64,000 bases of DNA from Strongylocentrotus purpuratus (lineage: Eukaryota > Echinodermata > Echinoidea > Camarodonta > Strongylocentrotidae), in assembly GCF_000002235.5 (NCBI RefSeq), contig NW_022145606.1, positions 20,201,480 through 20,265,479 of the forward strand. The letters are read 5' to 3'. Of the stretch, positions 23,754 to 35,137 are shown piece after piece. Below the pieces are notes generated by a model. That model did not search any database. It worked only from the letters and a program-made list of their open reading frames with translations, and was not told the origin of the DNA. Made by a program: the position numbers and the translations under genes. How positions within the stretch are numbered: the first letter of the stretch is position 1; every line of letters begins with the position of its first letter.

Positions 23754-24541
23754 GTGAGGTCGTGACTGTAAGGCGTACTTCCACACACATGTTTGCAAAT
23801 GAGCTCTCTTAACATTTTCTACAAACTCTTCTGTAGTTTGAGGTAGTGAGCCAAGGTTTGAGGTATTTGTAGCTCGTAGTCTTCGGACCCTTGATAGCCA
23901 CACGTTGATACGAGCCTCTGACATTGAGCTGGTTGTTGACTGTTCATAACATGAAGCAAAGAGTAGGTTGAGTGATGACATATGACCATGCTGCATCAAA
24001 ATTGCCAACTGAGTCCTAAGGGAGTCAAATCTTCTGCTTCATCACTTTCAGCATTGTACCCTATCCAATGCCAAAGTATGCCCCAAGAGTGCCGCATCCC
24101 GTCAACGCATGTCCTGCCAACATCGATGGAATGATATGTCCTAACTTGTCTACAGTGGCAGGAACATCAATAACAGATCGCTCTTTGATGGGCGTCTCCA
24201 TGGTCGTTGGCGTTTTATAAGTCCGTCATGTAGATACTGATGCAAAAGTACTACGTAGACGTCTGTGTCATCCACTAGGACCCTAACATACCTCTGCTCA
24301 TTAGCAGCAATTCGAATCGCTTGCTGTACAATGATGTTGCCTGCTTCTTCATATGTTGTGGACAGACCTTTCCTTGACATGACATCACTGCCTGGAATCA
24401 CTTCAACAGGAACCTTATCTTGACGGTAATGACCAGCTTGTATTTTTGCCTATTTCTGAACACCCAATCATCCTGCAGACTCGCGCATATATGGTGTCGA
24501 TCAACTGTAGTTTGTTGTCACTAACAGTGAAAAAGATAGTG

Positions 24542-27047
24542 AAGTTTAATAGCAACACTAGAGACATGTTTAAACACATCAAGTCACTGACCAAGAAACC
24601 TACACCCAAACTTAATGTCTTGAAGGATGAAAATGGGAACATTTTAACAGATGATGAAGATATAAAGGCAAGGTGGAAGAAGTAATATTGTGTAAAACCG
24701 TATACTGCAAAAGAAACTGAAGAAGTTGATACTCATGCAGGAGTAAGCGTCGATGACGATCCCATGCTTGAACCTGACATCTTACAAAATGGAGCGAAGG
24801 AAGCAATAAATCATCTGAGACGTGGGAAAGCACCTGGTATTAAAAAATCCCTGCGAAGCTTTTCAAAGAGAGTGGAGAGGAGGGCGTAAAGCAGCATATG
24901 TGTAACAAAATATGGAGACAGAGAATATGGCCACAAGACTGGAATAGAGCTGTTTTCTCCCACTCCCAAAGAAAGGTGTTACAAATGAATGTGCCAACAC
25001 CCGCACTATTTCTATTACTCCGCATGCCAGTAAGATTTTTCTTCACTTAATTGCTGAAAGAATTAGAAACAAACAGGGTTCAGAAAAGAAGGAGGGACAA
25101 GAAACCAAATTGGCAATCTCAAAAATTTGATGGAGAAAAGCAGAGAATTTCAACAACTTTTCTCCCTAGCTTTATTGATCATTCCAAAGCTTTTGACTGC
25201 GTACAACATAAACGCCTATGGAAGATTATGAGCTAGATGGGCTTTCCAGCACATATTATTCAACTCATCCAGTCGCTCTACCAAGACCCAGAAGCAACAG
25301 TAAGGTCAGAGAAAGGCTACACTGAATGGTTCCCTATTGGTCAAGTTGTCCGTCAAGGCTGCATCCTATCACCATAACTTTTCAACATCTATGCTGAATT
25401 CATCATGAGAAAGGCTTTTAATGGTCAAGTTTCTGTTAGTGGACGAACGATCACCAACCTAAGATACGTCGACAATACAACACTCAATGGCGTATTGTTG
25501 GGGGAGGGGGGGGGGGCGGCTTGGGGGGCAGTTGACCCCCAAATAAAATGCAAACTGTTTTTTTCTTCATATTCGATACCAGTGAGTTACAAATGTTGCT
25601 GGAGTGACATGAGTTTCTTGGGTTTTTCTCACTTTTTAGTAAATTATAATTTGATTTGTTAAAGCGTATGTTTGAAAATGACAAATCCCTAAATTCACAG
25701 TCAAGCAAAAAATATGCTTATATAAAAGCCTACATGTCAGGGTTCGCGGAACGGCGGGGCTCAGGGGACTCGAGCCCCCTCACTTTTTGTATAAAGTATG
25801 TTAAAGAGAATTAGAAAGAAAGAAAGAAAGTGACCCGAGGTGAAATGAGGTATCAAAATATGCTCATCTAACAGTTATTAAATGCCTAAAGCCCCTGAGC
25901 TTCCGGGGGCTGTGCCCCTTGAACCCAACCTAGGGCCTTAAGGTCGGCCCCTGCATGGATGCTCATCTGACAATTATTAGCTTCCTACAACCCCTGAGCT
26001 TCCGGGGGCCCTGCCCCCTGGACTCCACGCCAATTAGTAAATAAATGCCTAAAACCCCTGAGCTTCCGAGGCTCCCCTTGACCTCTACCGTGGTTTTGCC
26101 CCTGGATCCCAAGCCAGTTTGCGCTCCTCTCTTCCTGATCGTAAATACTTTAGCCCCCCCCCCCCGCTTTTAAGAACGTTCCGCGGGGCCTGCATGTAAC
26201 ATGTATGAGTGGTGGTGATGCAGATTGTTTTTCTGCCTTGCTCATTATGCCACTGACAACACTTATAACAAGAACATCAGAAAAACTACTAGAACTCCTT
26301 AAAAAAGAGTGAAGGATGCAAGTGAATAATTCGGACTCTACCTCAATGTGAAAAAGACCAAGATCATGATTGGTGGAAATTAACTACATGGTAGCTGATG
26401 GAGAAGAAGTTGATCAAGTGGACAAGTTTATATAATGTTCTTGGCCTTCGGTCAATGATTGTCAAGGAGGGTGGAAGCTCGGTAGATATCAAGAGACAAC
26501 TGGCCATGGCTAAAACATCGGCCTCAACACTGTCAAATATCTGGAAGGACAGGAACCTCACCTTGGCCACTAAGATCCGTGTAATGAAGGTATTGTTTTT
26601 CCAAGTAGGAACTCTAAGGCTGCGAGACATGAGCATTAGGAAAGGCAGACAGGGGAACAATATCTGCCTTTGAAATGTGGTGTTTGAGAAAGCTACTTTG
26701 GATATCATGAAGAGATTACATCACCAATGGACACATAATGTCCATCATCGGAGATCAACCACCACTTGCTACCAGGATTGACAAGTACAAGCTACAATAG
26801 TTTGGTCACGTTAGCAGAAGATCAGGAGACACCCTTGCCAAATTATCATTCAAGGTACCTTTGAAGGAACACGTAACAAAGAAAGACTCAAGCTCAGATG
26901 AAGTGACGACCCTAGGGAAATCACTAGCCACCTTCTAAATACCAAATACCCTCTACCGGATTGCAGGAGACAGATGCCGATCGAAAGGTCTCTTTAAACG
27001 GGTCACAAGGGTGATCCATGATCTATATGACAACGACGACGACAATG
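24542..27047 (+). mobile_element. RTE-type LINE, 5'-truncated, inside the PIN-like gene
   Basis: The plus-strand remnant reads, in shifting frames, KFNSNTRDMFKHIKSL and DENGNILTDDEDIKARW. It then gives reverse transcriptase blocks DHSKAFDCVQHKRLW, VRQGC.LSP.LFNIYAEFIMR and ITNLRYVDNTT (YADD region), then LYLNVKKTKIM, DIKRQLAMAKTSASTLSNIW and a tail ending in a GAC-rich simple repeat. These blocks and the simple-repeat 3' end are typical of RTE LINEs. Target duplications are AACAGTGAAAAAGATAGT (24524-24541) and AACAGTGAGAGATAGT (27048-27063), both inside the host gene's coding sequence. Many stops show it is old. Confidence 0.8.
25490..26205. mobile_element. Insertion(s) inside the RTE LINE
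   Basis: The LINE frame stops making sense after ITNLRYVDNTTLNG (about 25490) and resumes near 26210. The interval starts with a poly-G block and contains a CAGGGTTCGCGGAAC...GTTCCGCGGGGCCTG element (25738-26192). That element has CATGT on both sides and three imperfect copies of CCCCTGAGCTTCCGGGGGC about 60-100 bp apart. It is non-coding. Whether one or two insertions occurred cannot be decided. Confidence 0.65.
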
Positions 27048-28639
27048 ACGAACAGTGAGAGATAGTTTCTTGGAGGGCAGCAGTGACGTGGGACTCAGTT
27101 GGAAGACTCTCGACTCGTTATGACCTCTAGATACTCTTGGATCTGTCAAACACCAAGCAAACATCATCAGATTTTCATCCACAGTAGAGCACAACCATAA
27201 ATGACTGTACAAGGTTCTTCCAGTGTCTCATGCCTGGCTGACATCTCAACTTTTGTCAAATTATATAAGTCCGCCTTTGACATGGGAGTGCTCGTTTCCA
27301 GAATCATCAAAGAGTTCTGTTGGGACTGGTGAACATTGACCTCTCTTGAACTTGCAGTCCTGCATTCCTATTACTCTGGAGTACATCAACTTTTCATAGA
27401 CTTTCGTACCCCCAACATTAATTGGCTTCTTCATGGCTGCCATGGTTTGAACTTTCTTGGAAATTGTGTCATAGAATCCACCAGGTAATTTCTTTTGAAA
27501 CTCATGCATCTGTCTAGTACCGATGTCAACTGCTGTATCCACAATCACTGACGTTGGATCAATGCTGGTCTAAATAAAGCCTATCAATGGAACAATAATG
27601 TGTGCCGTAAAACCACTTCTCACCGATTTGTTGAAAAATAAATTCTTTCATGTCCATTTTTGTTTCTTGACATATGTAGAGTAGGTGTAGTGAATTGGAG
27701 ACCACCAAATTTGAACCCATCACTGTCTGTCCGTGTTGGCCCTAATATTGATATAGCGCCATATGTGGCCTTTAACAACACTACTGCATATATCCAATTC
27801 ATCACGAAGACTAAAATGCGTTCTTTCCCCGAGAAAATTGGCAAAATTTACAAAGAAAAGCAATTTTGATCGTAAAATTTTGCTCTGATATAAAAACACA
27901 ATTTCACTGAATGTTGTGGTGTATGCAGATATTTAGGGGTGGCTCTTAAAAATTAGTTATAAAAGGAAGTTATGAAGTGTGCCAACCATCACTGAAAACT
28001 TATGGCCATTGCGTGTTGTGAATGAGTGTTGCAATGCACATTATGAATGGTGTCTGATCAGAAATGGGTGTAGGCAATGAGGGACACCAGGTCCAAGATG
28101 GGGGCCTACTTTCCCCCAGTTGTCCATTTCATGTTGAAAGGCACTGTCATGAAACATATTTGGTTGTTCGTGTCACCATTCTAATTTGAATGCATTTCAT
28201 TTTAAGAAGTTTTTTCTATGCTGTAAGTTTGATCAATGTAAAAGTCACATTACCAGAACATTATTCTGAAAGTATTTGAACATAACTTAAAGCACCTTTA
28301 TTACTGTAAACAAAAAACTACAGAAATATTTTAGGCCACATTGTTTTAAAATCGTTTCAAAATTACAGTAAGTTCATTGGCTGCATGTTTCTCTTTCAAA
28401 AAGTGTTTGAACTGACTATAATAATCCCATTTTCATTGAAATTGTATTTAACATGTCTTGATTTGTAACTGTCCCTTATTACCTATACAAGTACGTAATG
28501 AGAGATCTTTGGTGATGACGTCATTAATCATTGTTATCTTATTAATCAGTTACATCATGACCACAATTTTGTTACCAAATAAAGAGAAAAAGTTACTGAA
28601 GAGAATACAAAACTGTCTGTATGTGTAACATTGTTCATG

Positions 28640-29643
28640 TTTATGTAAATTATGCAAATGTGCTTAAGGGTCTCCAATTCCTCACACCTACCCTATCTAA
28701 ATTTGGACCAAACAAGATGAAAGATGAATGCAGCACAACTGCAATTGTTGGACAAAAAAGCATTTAATATGATTTCAAAGTTACATAGATTTAAGAAATT
28801 GGCATTAGGCTGGCACACATATTTTATTCAAATTAATATGTTTATAGAGGGCGCTTTTTCAAAATAGGCAAATTAGCTGGTCATCTACGGCCAAGCAACA
28901 TCACAAAACATTTTTTCAGTGATGGTCCTAGAAAGATACAGACATTTGGCTGCCCAAAATTGTAGAAAAAATCCTTATTTTATATTTATTATTCATTTTT
29001 AAAGGAAAATCATGTACTATGGCGGCCATTTTGTATGACGTCATATATCTTAAATTGATCAAGGCTGACAGAGTGTCAGCAATTGGATTCTTGAAATAGA
29101 ACCTTTAGGCAATCAAAATCCATTGAAAAAAAAAACTATAGACCCTAAAACAAGGTTAGGCCAATACTTTGGATTTGGCTGCCGGACTACTATGGAATTT
29201 AAGTCAAGGACTGAATATCCTATTTCATCATCGCAATCATGCCGTTAAGTGTGAAAATTCGTTCTGCAGACCGAAAAGTTAGAAAATTATTACCACTAAA
29301 TCCAACAGACATCGCAGGATTCTTTGAATTGAGTGTTAAGTCATTAGTATTGATTTTAACCAAAAAAATCAGGATTAAATTCTTCACACCACTGGTGTTG
29401 AAAGAAGTGGTGTTGGATTTGTTAACACCAAAACTAGAATTGAATTTTAACACCAAGTTGAAATAATGGTGTTAGACTTTAACACCAAAGGCGGATTTTG
29501 TCAACATCAAGAGTGGAATTGAATTGTTTAATTCCAAAACTTAGTGTTAAATAACACCAACTGGTGTTTTCCGATATAGATACAGGGAAAGTGTTAAAAT
29601 AAACACCCATTGTGTTGAATTTAACACCCTTGTTTTTGCAGTG
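28640..29643. repeat. Right long terminal inverted repeat
   Basis: Reverse-complement partner of the left arm, with about eight GGTGTTA/TAACACC motifs between 29340 and 29640. The open frames on both strands here arise from those motifs. Confidence 0.7.
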
Positions 29644-29645
29644 TA

Positions 29646-29820
29646 ATGTTATAAAAAACGTTTGGCAAACGCAAAATTTGATTTCGATTTTCAATCATAA
29701 ATATCTTCATAATCAGACAGGCGATAGGCTTGTAAATATCATTGCAGCATGAGCTAAATCAAGGATGTAAGACAAAGTTACCGGATCCCTTTAATGCCAA
29801 GAGTTCCTGGATTTATGCAT
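29646..29820 (+). repeat. Repeat D, right half
   Basis: AAACGCAAAATT..TTTCGATTT and AATATTTTGATAATCA-like motifs match, inverted, 44595-44655, directly continuing the left half at 22497-22680. Confidence 0.65.
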
Positions 29821-29826
29821 AGTTAA

Positions 29827-30690
29827 AGGCCCTCTAAAGTGTTGGGAGCCCCAAATTCGCCAAAAATGTAAATGGCAAAATGTCACTTATATTGTATCAT
29901 AGCTAGAGGATATCAGTAAAGACACACTTTTGCAAAGATTTCGTCCCAAAAAAATGTTTGAAGACAAATATTGATAACAGAATACATAATTTCGGTTTTC
30001 TGTTGAATGTAGAAAACCGAAATGTTGCATATTGATCCGTTTAGTCTCATTTTACAACGCCCCCTATCGTCAGAGCAGGGTCAGAGTCAGCAGCCTAACA
30101 TGTTTAAATAGCCTATGGACGTTTTTTTTTTTAAATCGTTAAAAATTCATTTTTTGCTTAAACGAAAAGCACATCCACCCCGACGTACGTTATCACTAGC
30201 TCTTTCATTGGAGCCCTCATGTCTCATTGACTTTTGAAAGTTCACCCACCGTAATTTTTCAAAATAGGTTGCAAGCTCGTCATTGCCTATAATACACATG
30301 TGAAACAAGTCTAACTTTGGACTCCGTTTGCCAAGCGATTTGAAGATTATAGGTCGAGCACACAAAACATAAAAAGCATGAATTATCATAGATCACTTCT
30401 GCCTATTTCATTATGTCCATTTCATCCAATCCCCCACCGTAATTTTTCAATTTAGTAAAAGCAAACATTTAGCCGAGGTAAGCAAAAACATGAATATTCA
30501 TAAACGGTCAGACAATACAGCCTTTTAGTACGTAACGTATAATGAATGGGAATGGGCGATGATCCGTACAGGAGGTAGAGGTCAGTGGTTTGTGCTGGCA
30601 ATGTTCACGCGAGCGAAAATGAGACAATCGGAGCAATATGTATTCTTCCATCAATATTCGACTTCAAACACAGACAAGCGTAATTGCCAA
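29827..30690. mobile_element. Family 1 TTAA MITE, split arms around repeat A
   Basis: The left arm starts behind TTAA (29823-29826) with AGGCCCTCTAAAGTGTTGGG and runs to about 30020. A matching inverted arm piece (TATTCTTCCATCAATATTCG, then ACTTCAAACACA) lies at 30641-30680. Repeat A occupies the middle. The outer right end is missing. Confidence 0.5.
30048..30515. repeat. Repeat A, first copy
   Basis: Inverted relative to 40028-40492. Shared blocks include CGCCCCCTATCGTCAGA, TTTTGCTTAAACGAAAAGCA, TTGACTTTTGAAAGTTCACC and CCACCGTAATTTTTC, about 80-90 percent alike by eye. It has no coding potential that survives in both copies. Confidence 0.75.
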
Positions 30691-31284
30691 CCACAATATA
30701 AGAATGATATAAAACTGAATTGAGAACTATATTACAAAGTAGCAAAATATCACTCGGTTTTTTAAAGTTTTGTATTATGTACAATTATTTTTCGGTTCAA
30801 ACATTTTAAAGAAATACGGGTTTTGATTTTCATGTTGTGTCGTGTGATGTCTAATTTTCTGTCATTAAATGATCAATGTAAGATTATATATTGTGTTACA
30901 ATGAATAACACGGTCTCTACTTCAGCATTACTGTTAATTTTCAACAAAACAAATGTAACACATACTTTGTATTGTTTATGTTGAATTTTCTGACAAATAA
31001 ATAATGTCAAGAAGAAAAAAAATAGTGTATACAAAAACTAAAGGTATACATTTTTGTCAATTATCATGTACAATTGTAATTCTTTTTAAAAAAAAATGAA
31101 TATAAATAAGTAACGAAAAGGCGTAACTTACTAAATACAGAAGAAATAATATTACCTGAAATTTGTCCTTGGGAAAAGAGGGAAATGCTTTATTACTACT
31201 GAACGTCAAATCTTCAGTTGCCTTTGATTTGGTACGCAGCAGTTATCAGCTTTTATTACGTTTAATAGTGAAGTTTTAAACCTA
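30691..31284. other. AT-rich non-coding stretch
   Basis: No gene, repeat or splice-like structure recognised. Confidence 0.6.
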
Positions 31285-32118
31285 TTCACACCATCAAGAA
31301 CGCCGAGATATCGATAACCAACCGGAACAAAATTGCATTACCTCGAATGGACAAGAGTCGGTCGGTTCGGAGTCGATGTGCCTGGGGCCAGTCGGCCGAT
31401 GTGATTGGCTGAAGTACAATATGTATCGCACCATATGGTTTTTACTTAGATCAGGCAAACTTCCAAACCACATAATCATCTTCAAGTCAATAGGTATGGA
31501 CAAGAGGTAATTATTTGGATAACTGCTTATTTCGTAATACCATCAACAGCGCGAAAACTAATTTATTTTGGTCAACCACATTTGATTATCAAAATACCAC
31601 ATATCTGTGGCTATGGAGTGAGAAGCGTAAAGAAATGAAAATAAAATCTAAAAGAATTGCTTTCATAAAATAATTCTGGTCTGCTTTGATTCGAACCCGA
31701 TTGTACTTTATGGTGCTCCCTCGTAAAATCTTGTTCGGATTTTGTAATATATCATTGTCATGGTCACCCCTCCCCCTTTCTCTCGCTGCTAGTTGTGTGT
31801 TAAAAATTGCAGTTATAAATTCGCTTACAATGTGGAGGACATTAACAGAAAGTAAAGACCAAGTTTGAAGACTTTAAAGCATTAAATTCTCGAAAACTTG
31901 AAATAAATGGAAATTTAGACAATTTGAAAAAAACAAAAACGAGAAAAAAGCGAGACAAAAACACAATAAGTTAAGACCATCACCTTCCTAATAGGACTTG
32001 ATTGCATGTTAGTCTTTTATTTGACTGGCTTGGGTAAAATATACTTTACAAATATAAATAATAGTAAAGATAGTCGGTTGAAAATTGCCCTTTAATAAAT
32101 GCCAGTTAAATACAAATA
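31285..32118. repeat. Tandem repeat C, unit 1
   Basis: Aligns closely over its length with 33070-33849 plus 34587-34640 and, in part, with 34836-35137. Contains the intact (empty) GTTGAAAA site at 32077-32084. A minus frame and a plus frame conserved between units are side effects of the high identity; neither has domains. Confidence 0.85.
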
Positions 32119-32702
32119 ATAATTTGATCGTGAGCCCGGCAGCGATTTTTTTATTCCCAAACAGGTTTGCAATTGCTTATATTTCCGTTCTTCTCAATGG
32201 CTGATAATTATGTTCTACGTCATGAGCAGCTTGGAAAGAGGTCACAAACAATTAGACTTTGATTTTGTATTGCTTTGCCTCACTATTTATGAAGGCAAAA
32301 CAACGAAATAAACCGAGACTTGAACCCACAACTCTATGATTGTTTTACGCTGACCTTACCGATTGAGCCAACGATGGGTTGATGAAAAGTGATTCTGCAT
32401 GATTTCTATAACCATATCACTCACCCTAACGGTTACGTCATTGCTAATGACGTAGCATATCAGCCAATCAGATGACCGGAAGTATTAGCATTGGCAAACC
32501 TGTTTGGGGAAAAAAAATTAGCCCCCCGACAGCCACTGAGCAGCGCCAGATCGACGTTGCTCTATCCCTTATTGTTGAACGCCAAAAAAGGTAGCAGCAA
32601 ATCCCATCTTTTAACGTCTTTTGGTATGACGCGGCCGGTGTTCGAACCCACGACCTCCCGGTTGTGAGGCGGACGCTCTACTGACTGAGCCAACACTCCG
32701 GG
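32119..32702 (-). mobile_element. Composite insertion with two tRNA-derived SINEs
   Basis: Unit 1 homology stops near 32118 and resumes at AACATAGAGGAG (32703). The block is not present between units 2 and 3. It contains the two SINE heads listed separately. Confidence 0.55.
32260..32384 (-). mobile_element. tRNA-derived SINE head (first)
   Basis: The minus strand carries TTGGCTCAATCGGTAAGG (A box) and GTGGGTTCAAGTCTCG (B box) at tRNA-like spacing, followed by an unrelated AT-rich tail. The anticodon region does not fold into a normal stem, so this is a SINE and not a tRNA gene. Confidence 0.55.
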
Positions 32703-32706
32703 GGAA
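32510..32706 (-). mobile_element. tRNA-derived SINE (second)
   Basis: The minus strand has TTGGCTCAGTCAGTAGAGC (A box), an anticodon-like loop CTCACAA in a stem with one mismatch, and GTGGGTTCGAACACCGG (B box) with a weak T stem. A non-tRNA body follows. Its end (GATCTGGCGCTGCTCAGTGG) recurs on the plus strand at 32826-32845, so a second, inverted tail lies nearby. Confidence 0.65.
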
Positions 32707-33069
32707 CATAGAGGAGAAGATCTATTATTTAGAGCAACAAGTCTTTCTTTCATGGGTCAATAATCACTTTGAGAATTCAGATTTTTCGAACAGGAACAGC
32801 CGGATTCAATGGCCTATTCAGACAAGATCTGGCGCTGCTCAGTGGCTGGCGGGCTAACGATCAATTGGGCAAAAAAAAATTGCATTTTCGGTTTAACTTA
32901 ATACAATTTGCAGTGGACTTTTACAATTATTATTATTATTATTATTATAAGGTTACATCCATGTAATTGATGTCGATCCCGGGGGGATGGGGGAATATAC
33001 CCCCCCCCACAAATATTTCAGGTGGGGGATGTAGTCGTACAATCCCCCCCCCCCTCCCCATCATTCACC

Positions 33070-34640
33070 ATTAACATAACAAACCGGACCAAAATTGCAT
33101 TACCTCGAATGGACAAGAGTCGGTCGGTTTGGAGTCGATGTGCCTGGAGCCAGTCGGGCAATGTGATTGGCTGAAGTACAATAAGTATCCCGCCATATTG
33201 TTTTCACTTAGATCAGGCAAACTTCCAAACCACATAATCATCCTTAAGTCAATAGGTATGTACAAGAAGTAATTATTTGGATAACTGCTTATTTCGTAAT
33301 ACCATCAACAGCGCGAAAACTAATTTATTTTGGTCAACCACATTTGATTATAAAAATACCACATATCTGTGGCTATGGAGTGAGAAGCGTAAAGAAATGA
33401 AAATGAAATCTTAAAGAATTGCTTTCATCAAATATATTCTTGTCTGCTTTGATTCGAACCCGATTGTACTTTATGGTGCTCCCTCGTAAAATCTTTTTCG
33501 GATTTTGTAATATATCATTGTCATGGTCACCCCTCCCCCTTCCTCTCGCTGCTAGTTTTGTGTTAATAGTTGCAGTTAGAAATTCGCTTACAATTTGGAG
33601 GACTTTAACAGAAAGTAAAGACCAAGTTTGAAAACTTTAAAACATTACATTCTTGAAAACTTGAAATAAATGGAAATTTAGACAATTAGAAAAAAACAAA
33701 TGCGAGAAAAGAAACCCCGAAAAACCCACAAGAAGTTAAGACCATCAGCATCCTAATAGGGCTTGATTGCATGTTAGTGTTTTATTTGACTGGCTTGGGT
33801 AAAATAAACTTTACAAATATTAATGATAGTAAAGATAGTCGGTTGAAAACAGGGAGGTGAAAGAAAAGGAGGCGAAACTCTTGTAATTTATACAAACGCA
33901 TTTTTGAGTTCTAAAGCGTAACAATAGGATGTGTAACATTCCACTTGGCTTTGAGGTTCCATGCTCCGAACCGCGCTTCCACTGCGGCGACTTTCGGAAG
34001 CCAAGCACCAGTTTTACATTTATTACAAAATATTAAATTACCGGCAAAATTTCAGTGTAAATCAAAAACTTTATATGGGGATTTTATTGGGAATAGTGCA
34101 TCAAACAAATTTGCAAATTTGCACCTCCGTCCTTCCTTTAATTTGTGTGCCAGAGTTGGTAAAAGAAAAATTACATCCTGTCAAAAACTCAATATTCTAG
34201 GATGATGCGCTAATTTGTGCATGCTTTAATGTCCCGTTATTTGATCCATGATTTACAATCTTCAATAACATTAAGTTTGCTAATGCGTGTTTTCGCGTGT
34301 TTTTTGTATTTTTCAAGTTTAAAAAAGGATGAAATTACACAAGTTTGTGTTCGCTTGTTCTACTCTTTACACATTCAACAATGGATGAGAAATCATTGAA
34401 AGGGACAGCGAAATGTTGCTGTGATACCATTTTCTGATGTAGGAATTCTAAATCCTGAAATTTCATGCGCTCTTTTATCTCACCACCTGGTCAACAGTTG
34501 CAGATTAGCGCATAACTTTTCGGCGGCTTGGAGCATGGGGTCAAAGGAGAGCGGCTTGATTCCAGTCCTTCTCTATCACGTCCCTGGTTGAAAATGGCCC
34601 TTCACTAATAAATGCCAGTTGAATACAAGTACGGAGGACA
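33070..34640. repeat. Tandem repeat C, unit 2 (split by a hAT MITE)
   Basis: Near copy of unit 1. Interrupted at GTTGAAAA by the element at 33850-34586. Confidence 0.85.
33850..34586. mobile_element. hAT-type non-autonomous element, 737 bp
   Basis: Both sides carry GTTGAAAA (33842-33849, 34587-34594), an exact 8-bp target duplication. The ends are CAGGGAGGTGAAAG and, inverted, CAGGGACGTGATAG. The unoccupied site is present in tandem unit 1 at 32077-32084. An 8-bp duplication with CAGGG termini defines hAT elements. There is no transposase inside; the short open frames are not conserved features. Confidence 0.88.
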
Positions 34641-34835
34641 AAAACATAGAGGAGCGGATCTGTGATTTAAAGCAAATAGTCTTACTTTCATCGGTCAATA
34701 ATCACTTTGAAACTTCAGATTTCTCGAACATGCACAGCCGGATTCAATGGCCTCTTCAGACAAGAGGAAAGTTCGTATAAAGAAACGTCGGGAAAGTATC
34801 TAGTTTTGAAAAGGTCAGTTGCATTAAGAACATGG

Positions 34836-35137
34836 TTCAGGCTGAAGTACAATATGTATCGCACCATATGGTTTTCACTTAGATCGGGCAAACTTCCAAA
34901 CAACATAATCATCTTCAAGTCAATAAGTATGTACTAGAGGTAATTATTTGGATTAATATTTATTTCTTAATACCATCAACAATGCGAAAACTAATTTATT
35001 TTGGCCAACCACACTTGATTATCGAAATACCACATATCTGTTCTGTGGCTATGGAGTGAGAAGCGTAAAGAAATGAAAATGAAATCTAAAAAAATTGCTT
35101 TTATCAAATGTATTCTTGTCTGCTTTGATTCGAACCC
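34836..35137. repeat. Tandem repeat C, unit 3 (truncated)
   Basis: Matches unit 1 from GGCTGAAGTACAATATGTAT through CTGCTTTGATTCGAACCCG, then switches abruptly to the 35.1-kb duplicated segment. Confidence 0.8.

Larger units (their letters stand above)
23754..27620 (-). pseudogene. PIN-like nuclease-fold gene, interrupted
   Basis: Read on the minus strand the protein starts upstream of 27548. It shows a segment with VDTAVDIGTRQMHEFQKKLP, then SRVIGMQDC, then DPRVSRGHNESRVFQLSP to KKLSLTV near 27050, where the RTE LINE breaks it. It resumes at 24541 with SDNKLQLIDTIYARV, then TTYEEAGNIIVQQAIR, the acidic core VLVDDTDVYVVLLHQY, LAGHALTGCGTLGAYFGIG (frameshifted), and a C-terminal RAHLQTCVWKYALQ. 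The DDTD core and following Gly-Cys motif match a multi-copy invertebrate protein group with a PIN/FEN-like fold, usually annotated only as hypothetical. Several frameshifts, the LINE and a MITE at the C terminus make it non-functional. Its position between the long TIRs suggests it is the element's own gene. No nuclease activity is shown for the family that I can cite. Confidence 0.6.
22681..29643. mobile_element. Large CACTG-TIR DNA element with a PIN-like gene
   Basis: The ends are CACTGCAAAAACCAGGGTGT and, inverted, CACTGCAAAAACAAGGGTGT, flanked by TA at 22679-22680 and 29644-29645. Both termini carry repeated GGTGTTA motifs and then share a long inner inverted homology in the same order. 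That homology includes TAGTCCGGCAGCCA, CTTGTTTTAGGGTCTATAG, GCTGACACTCTGTCAGC and GACGTCATACAAAATGGC. The two flanks are contiguous in a paralogous repeat at 44.59-44.85 kb, which is effectively the empty site, so the whole 6963 bp moved in as a unit before later insertions. Without the nested LINE it is about 4.4 kb. Its only recognisable gene is a minus-strand PIN-like pseudogene. The superfamily is uncertain; CACTG ends with a TA duplication would suit the CACTA/Mirage group. Confidence 0.75.

Noticed and set aside
31294..31503. Minus frame conserved in three tandem units
   Set aside because: Conservation follows from recent unit duplication; no signal, domain or splice context.
32630..32706. 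tRNA gene on the minus strand
   Set aside because: A and B boxes are present, but the anticodon and T stems contain mismatches and the sequence continues into a repeated non-tRNA body, so it is a SINE.
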